DNA of 7,376 bases from Candidatus Woesearchaeota archaeon (GTDB lineage: Archaea > Nanobdellota > Nanobdellia > Woesearchaeales > WJKL01), in contig JAHWIT010000135.1 of the NCBI GenBank assembly GCA_019322455.1, positions 1 through 7,376 on the forward strand, read 5' to 3'. This document shows, one piece after another, positions 5,171-7,376 of the stretch. Under the pieces are notes generated by a model that worked only from the letters and a program-made list of their open reading frames with translations, was not told the origin of the DNA and searched no databases. The position numbers were made by a program, and so were the translations under genes. The number at the start of each line of letters is the position of its first letter. The first letter of the stretch is position 1.

Positions 5171-5683
5171 ATGACAGGGGAAATAATAATAGTGCCAAGA
5201 TATAGCAATGTTAATGGGCCATTAGTTTTCTTAGCAGGACCTATACAAGGAGCTCTTGAATGGCAGGATAAAGCTATTGAGATATTGAGAAAGAATGCTC
5301 CTGATCTGCATATTGCATCTCCTAGAAGAAAGGAAGAATATGAAGGAGAATTTACAAAAGAGATGTATTATGAGCAGGTTGATTGGGAGACTCATTATTT
5401 GAATAGAGCTGCAGAAGACGGCTGTATAATGTTCTGGCTTGCAGAAGAATATACACATATATGTAGCAGAGCTTATGCACAAACATCCAGATTTGAGTTA
5501 GCTAAGTGGACAACAAAAAAGCTTTATGAGGAAAGAATAAAGATTGCAGTTGGCATAGATGAAGGTTTTAGTGGTGCAAGATATATTAGATATGAATTAA
5601 GTAAAAGAGCTGATGAAATTCCTATTCTTGGTTCTTTAGAAAACACTTGCTTAAAAACAATTGAAATGATTTATAACAATTAA
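5171..5683 (+). CDS. Nucleoside 2-deoxyribosyltransferase-like protein
   Basis: The 170-residue Rossmann-like protein carries the signature of the nucleoside 2-deoxyribosyltransferase-like group. These are FLAGPIQGALEWQDKA (20-35), the SPRRKEEY segment (50-57), QVDWETHYLNRAAEDGCIMFWL (69-90, partial motif QVDWE then CIMFWL), and SRAYAQTSRFELAKW (99-113). In characterised family members, a glutamate in this last motif is the nucleophile that takes the deoxyribose; Glu109 is the candidate here. Relatives move or hydrolyse the glycosidic bond of (deoxy)nucleosides or nucleotides in salvage or clean-up of damaged nucleotides. Some related domains occur in defence or phage contexts, but nothing here points to that. 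The start is set by a TATA box 26-27 bases upstream. Its stop overlaps that of the convergent B3/B4 gene (bases 5680-5683 are TTAA). The exact substrate is unknown. Confidence 0.85.
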   Translation: MTGEIIIVPRYSNVNGPLVFLAGPIQGALEWQDKAIEILRKNAPDLHIASPRRKEEYEGEFTKEMYYEQVDWETHYLNRAAEDGCIMFWLAEEYTHICSRAYAQTSRFELAKWTTKKLYEERIKIAVGIDEGFSGARYIRYELSKRADEIPILGSLENTCLKTIEMIYNN

Positions 5684-6381
5684 ATCTTAACAGAACTCTT
5701 TGTTTTATTAAGAATATAATAATCAGCTTCTCCTTTGCAGAATGTTGTAATTAAATCAATTAATTCTTTGCAGACTTCAATTAATTTAGCTTTTTTTACT
5801 GGAGGAAGTCCTTCTACATATATAACAACATTTTTTGTGTTATCAGATAATTTTGTTTGATCGCAATCATGCCAGTTCCATCTTCTGCATAGTACTTTTT
5901 CATTGTCTCTGTAGATTACTTCTCCTTTTTTTGGCTCTTCTTCTTCTGTTGTTCCTAATGGAATAAAGGTTTCATAGCCTCTTGCGAATGTTATTGTTAT
6001 ATCACCTTCTACTTTATCCAGGTCATCTGAACCCATTGGAAGGATATGTTTTAATGAAAGGTAATTATATATATCAACTATTTTGTTTATTGAATTTATT
6101 TTGCCTCCTTTAAGGATTCTTCTCATCATTGCTTCTATTGAGCTGTGATATTTAGAAGGCTTTGCTCCAAAACCACTAAAAACAGTTCTCCATGGAGATA
6201 TTAGTTCGTGTTTTGCTAAGTCAGTTGGAATAAAATTTAGCTTAATCATATCCTGGATGTCTTTTAACAGCTTTGTTATTTCTTTATTTTTTCCTTTGTT
6301 GTCTATTTCTTTTGCCACTACAATGCCTATATTTAGTTTAGGATATTTTTTTAGTATTAAATTTGAAATAGTAAATTTCAT
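5680..6381 (-). CDS. B3/B4 tRNA-binding/editing domain protein
   Basis: The 233-residue stand-alone protein resembles the B3/B4 domain of the phenylalanyl-tRNA synthetase beta subunit (COG3382-type). Matching segments are PWRTVF (63-68), FGAKPSKYHSSIEAMMRRI (71-89), NKIVDIYNYLSLKHILPMG (99-117), DDLDKVEGDITITFARGYE (119-137), IPLG (140-143) and GEVIYRDNEKVLCRRWNW (153-170). In PheRS this domain is the editing site that clears mischarged Tyr-tRNA-Phe. Free-standing versions are widespread in archaea, and their exact role is less certain; trans-editing of mischarged tRNA is a reasonable inference. The start ATG 6381 overlaps the stop of the upstream membrane-protein gene (ATGA), so it is translated by coupling. 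The C-terminal residues share the TTAA stop-codon overlap with the convergent gene. Confidence 0.87.
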   Translation of the reverse strand: MKFTISNLILKKYPKLNIGIVVAKEIDNKGKNKEITKLLKDIQDMIKLNFIPTDLAKHELISPWRTVFSGFGAKPSKYHSSIEAMMRRILKGGKINSINKIVDIYNYLSLKHILPMGSDDLDKVEGDITITFARGYETFIPLGTTEEEEPKKGEVIYRDNEKVLCRRWNWHDCDQTKLSDNTKNVVIYVEGLPPVKKAKLIEVCKELIDLITTFCKGEADYYILNKTKSSVKI

Positions 6382-6647
6382 CTTTTTTTCTTTTTTAATT
6401 TTTTTCCAGTTAGATTTTGATTTAATTCATGTATTTCTTTATTTATATGGTTTAATAATTTAACAACCTTTTTGTATTCAAGCCATCTTAGAATAATTAG
6501 TATTAAATATATACCAAATATTCCTCCAACTAATATTTCAATAACTCCTCTTATCCTAGTTAAGACTTCAACAATAGGCTGAAATGAGGTTGGCAATAAT
6601 GATTGTGTTGCATTTCCTAGTGTTGGTATAATTTCGCTTACTGCCAT
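6378..6647 (-). CDS. Small single-pass membrane protein with basic tail
   Basis: This 89-residue protein has one strong membrane helix at about 34-55 (GVIEILVGGIFGIYLILIIL). A 33-residue mildly amphipathic N-terminus (MAVSEIIPTLGNATQSLLPT) precedes it. The cytoplasmic tail follows, with a short coiled-coil-like stretch (VVKLLNHINKEIHELNQNLT, 61-80) and a lysine-rich end (GKKLKKKKR, 81-89). The positive-inside rule puts the tail in the cytoplasm. The basic tail could bind nucleic acid or acidic lipid. The gene overlaps the B3/B4 gene by 4 nt (ATGA), and the two appear to form one transcript from the TATA box at 6672-6679. Family not recognised. The overlap suggests that the two products are made together and may tether tRNA editing to the membrane, which is inference only. 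Confidence 0.8.
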   Translation of the reverse strand: MAVSEIIPTLGNATQSLLPTSFQPIVEVLTRIRGVIEILVGGIFGIYLILIILRWLEYKKVVKLLNHINKEIHELNQNLTGKKLKKKKR

Positions 6648-6671
6648 TTTATTAATAATTTAGAATTTATC

Positions 6672-6679
6672 TTTATAAA
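6672..6679 (-). promoter_or_regulatory. TATA box for the membrane protein / B3-B4 operon
   Basis: TTTATAAA preceded on the minus strand by CAAAGG, a purine-rich BRE-like stretch. Its centre is 28.5 bases from ATG 6647, giving a leader of only about 2 nt. Confidence 0.6.
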
Positions 6680-6720
6680 CCTTTGTTTTTTAAGCCTAAA
6701 TTTTATTATATTAGAATTAA

Positions 6721-6769
6721 ATAGAAATAGATAGGAATAGCTATAAAGAAAGAAGTTCTTTAAGTTTAT
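6721..6769 (-). terminator. Possible terminator region after the acidic-protein gene
   Basis: Directly after the stop at 6770, the minus strand is pyrimidine-rich. A weak 6-bp stem (AAAGAA 6745-6750 with TTCTTT 6756-6761, 5-nt loop) is followed by CTATTCCTATCTATTTCTAT. Archaeal termination needs mainly U-rich tracts, so this is a plausible 3' end. The stem itself is weak. Confidence 0.25.
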
Positions 6770-6940
6770 TTAAAGCTCTTCTTCTTCAACTTCTTCTTTC
6801 TCGGCTTCTTCGTTATAACCTCTTAAGAAGCCTTCCTCTCCTGCAGTCATTTCATCGTCTTCTACAGGATCGTCTTTTGCAGTTTCTTCTTCTTCCTGTG
6901 CTAAAAATTCATCGTCCTCGAACTCTTCGTCAGTTACCAT
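6770..6940 (-). CDS. 56-aa highly acidic small protein
   Basis: ATG 6940 to TAA 6770-6772 encodes 56 residues, beginning MVTDEEFEDDEFLAQEEEET. More than 40 percent are Asp or Glu, giving a very low pI. The one less acidic island is EEGFLRGYNEEAEKEE (35-50), where GFLRGY looks like a short binding helix. Acidic microproteins of this type, with an aromatic RGY-like patch, occur in archaea of small genome size, but I cannot name a function. Candidates are a nucleic-acid mimic, a partner of a basic protein, or an RNA-polymerase or ribosome-associated peptide. The start is firmly set by a TATA box whose centre is 26.5 bases upstream, implying a leaderless mRNA. It has its own promoter, with two palindromes upstream. 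Its codons (GAC, GAG, TTC) are more GC-rich than those of most neighbours, which may mean high expression. Confidence 0.8.
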   Translation of the reverse strand: MVTDEEFEDDEFLAQEEEETAKDDPVEDDEMTAGEEGFLRGYNEEAEKEEVEEEEL

Positions 6941-6962
6941 AATTAATTGGGAAAGTTGTCTA

Positions 6963-6970
6963 TTTATATA
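6963..6970 (-). promoter_or_regulatory. TATA box of the acidic-protein gene, leaderless geometry
   Basis: TATATAAA on the minus strand (context AAAATATATAAATAG), with its centre 26.5 bases from ATG 6940. The sequence just upstream, TTAAGGGGTAAAA, separates it from the palindromes at 6983-7012. Confidence 0.7.
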
Positions 6971-6982
6971 TTTTACCCCTTA

Positions 6983-7020
6983 ACACTATATAGTGTATAT
7001 AGTTAACTATATTTTAGTGT
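6983..7020. promoter_or_regulatory. Two abutting perfect palindromes, candidate operator
   Basis: ACACTATATAGTGT (6983-6996, 14 bp, perfect) is followed with no gap by ATATAGTTAACTATAT (6997-7012, 16 bp, perfect). A further TAGTGT half-site lies at 7015-7020. The centres of the two palindromes are 15 bp apart. The block begins 12 bp upstream of the TATA box of the acidic-protein gene, where archaeal activators or BRE-side repressors bind. A hairpin role is less likely because neither palindrome has a loop. Confidence 0.55.
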
Positions 7021-7048
7021 CAGATTAGATTTTTTTCCGACGATATTT

Positions 7049-7075
7049 TTAAATTTTTCTGTTAGATGAGTTAAT
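7049..7075. repeat. Direct repeat copy 1 (27 bp), outside the coiled-coil gene
   Basis: This copy matches 7105-7131 at 26 of 27 positions, with the core AAATTTTTCTGTTAGATGAG. It lies just downstream of the coiled-coil gene's stop. On the minus strand it can still be read as LTHLTEKFKNIVGKK, in a different frame from the gene, so it looks like a duplicated tail. Confidence 0.8.
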
Positions 7076-7082
7076 GATTAAC

Positions 7083-7274
7083 CTATTTTTTCTTTACTAA
7101 TTTCTTAAATTTTTCTGTTAAATGAGTTAATTTTTCAGATTCTTTTAAAGCAGATTTTATGATTAAAGAATTTTCTTGTTTTAGTTCTTCAATTAGATTG
7201 TCTTTTCTTTTTAATTCTTCGTGATAGAATTTTTTTAGTTTTTTAAGTTCTGATTCTAATTGTTGTTTTTCCAT
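7083..7274 (-). CDS. 63-aa coiled-coil protein
   Basis: The small protein is almost wholly heptad-like and charged (MEKQQLESELKKLKKFYHEE, then IEELKQENSLIIKSALKESE), ending in FKKLVKKK. It is expected to form a single helix or coiled-coil dimer with a basic C-terminus. No enzyme motif is present. The start ATG 7274 follows the stop of the upstream truncated gene by 3 nt (TGA-AAA-ATG), so the two are co-transcribed and probably translationally coupled. It may be an accessory subunit of the upstream protein, which appears to carry a PCNA-binding tail. Its own 3' end is partly duplicated downstream (27-bp repeat), hinting that the C-terminus was recently remodelled. Family not recognised. Confidence 0.75.
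   Translation of the reverse strand: MEKQQLESELKKLKKFYHEELKRKDNLIEELKQENSLIIKSALKESEKLTHLTEKFKKLVKKK
7105..7131. repeat. Direct repeat copy 2 (27 bp), inside the coiled-coil gene
   Basis: The second copy is offset by 56 bp (not a multiple of three) and encodes LTHLTEKFK within the C-terminus of the 63-aa protein. The single mismatch is G in copy 1 (7065) against A here (7121). Confidence 0.8.
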
Positions 7275-7277
7275 TTT

Positions 7278-7376
7278 TCACATAAACTCATTTAATCCTG
7301 TTTGTTTCTTTTTTATTTCAACTTTAGGAAGTTCTTTTTTATCTTGTTCAGAGAAGATAGGATAACCATATTCACC
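7278..7376 (-). CDS. C-terminal end of a protein with a PIP-box-like tail (5' end outside window)
   Basis: Only the last 32 codons and the TGA stop (7278-7280) are in the window, entering in frame at the right edge. The peptide starts GEYGYPIFSEQDKKELPKVE and ends IKKKQTGLNEFM. The final residues, KKQTGLNEFM at the very C-terminus after a basic linker, fit the PCNA-interacting (PIP) box pattern Q-x-x-L-x-x-aromatic. Archaeal family B DNA polymerases, RFC large subunit, FEN1 and other repair enzymes end in such tails, and the Q-x-G-L form recalls PolB. The identity cannot be settled from this fragment. It is the first visible gene of a unit with the coiled-coil protein. Confidence 0.65.
   Translation of the reverse strand, partial: GEYGYPIFSEQDKKELPKVEIKKKQTGLNEFM

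Noticed and set aside
5231..5482. Minus-strand frame within the deoxyribosyltransferase-like gene
   Set aside because: The plus-strand motifs are clear, and the opposite frame has no signals.
6257..6463. Plus-strand frame across the B3/B4 - membrane protein overlap
   Set aside because: The hydrophobic translation is the expected antisense of Lys-rich coding sequence, and there is no start signal.
6983..7012. Intrinsic terminator hairpin
   Set aside because: The palindromes have no loop and no U-tract follows on the minus strand, so a DNA-binding site is more likely.
7049..7131. CRISPR-like repeat pair
   Set aside because: Only two copies, one inside a coding sequence, with a 29-bp gap that is coding/stop sequence; no array or cas gene in the window.

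Overview
The window looks like a piece of a very AT-rich archaeal chromosome, probably from a small-genome DPANN-type lineage (Woesearchaeota/Pacearchaeota-like). This lineage call is inference. The support is: archaeal TATA boxes (TTTATAAA or TATATAAA) in front of most transcription units, several at the exact distance expected for leaderless mRNAs; an archaeal-style class I arginyl-tRNA synthetase; a stand-alone B3/B4 protein; tiny acidic and coiled-coil proteins; and a C-terminal PCNA-binding-like peptide. Genes are packed extremely tightly, with 0-4 nt junctions and convergent genes that share stop codons. No rRNA, tRNA, CRISPR array or insertion sequence was seen.

Left part (1-1778, minus strand): a four-gene operon reads leftwards. 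The order is a 38-aa protein, a ParB/sulfiredoxin-fold protein, a divergent fold-type II PLP-dependent enzyme, and an unknown protein cut by the window edge. Junctions are TAAATG, TAAAATG and TAAAATG. A ParB/Srx-fold protein beside a cysteine-synthase-like PLP enzyme recalls the free serine kinase / O-phosphoserine-using pairs (SerK with cysteine synthase, SbnI with SbnA). The proteins here are divergent, and the ParB-PLP junction looks like either a broken or shifted fusion or two genes with an unusually short PLP N-terminus.

Divergent from this operon, across a 188-bp intergenic region with two TATA boxes, is an unrecognised 250-aa gene. It has a Shine-Dalgarno-led start and is followed by a previously easy-to-miss 27-aa ORF with a perfect AGGTGA ribosome binding site. 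The left ~2.8 kb is the accessory-looking part of the window.

Middle (2809-5683): a six-helix half-size MFS protein and arginyl-tRNA synthetase on the minus strand. A 76-bp bidirectional leaderless promoter separates argS from a plus-strand nucleoside 2-deoxyribosyltransferase-like gene.

Right (5680-7376, minus strand): a B3/B4-domain protein translationally coupled to a small single-pass membrane protein; a 56-aa very acidic protein whose leaderless promoter is preceded by two abutting perfect palindromes; a 63-aa coiled-coil protein whose 3' end is partly duplicated just downstream; and the last 32 codons of a protein ending in a PIP-box-like peptide, so the truncated upstream gene is probably a replication or repair factor.
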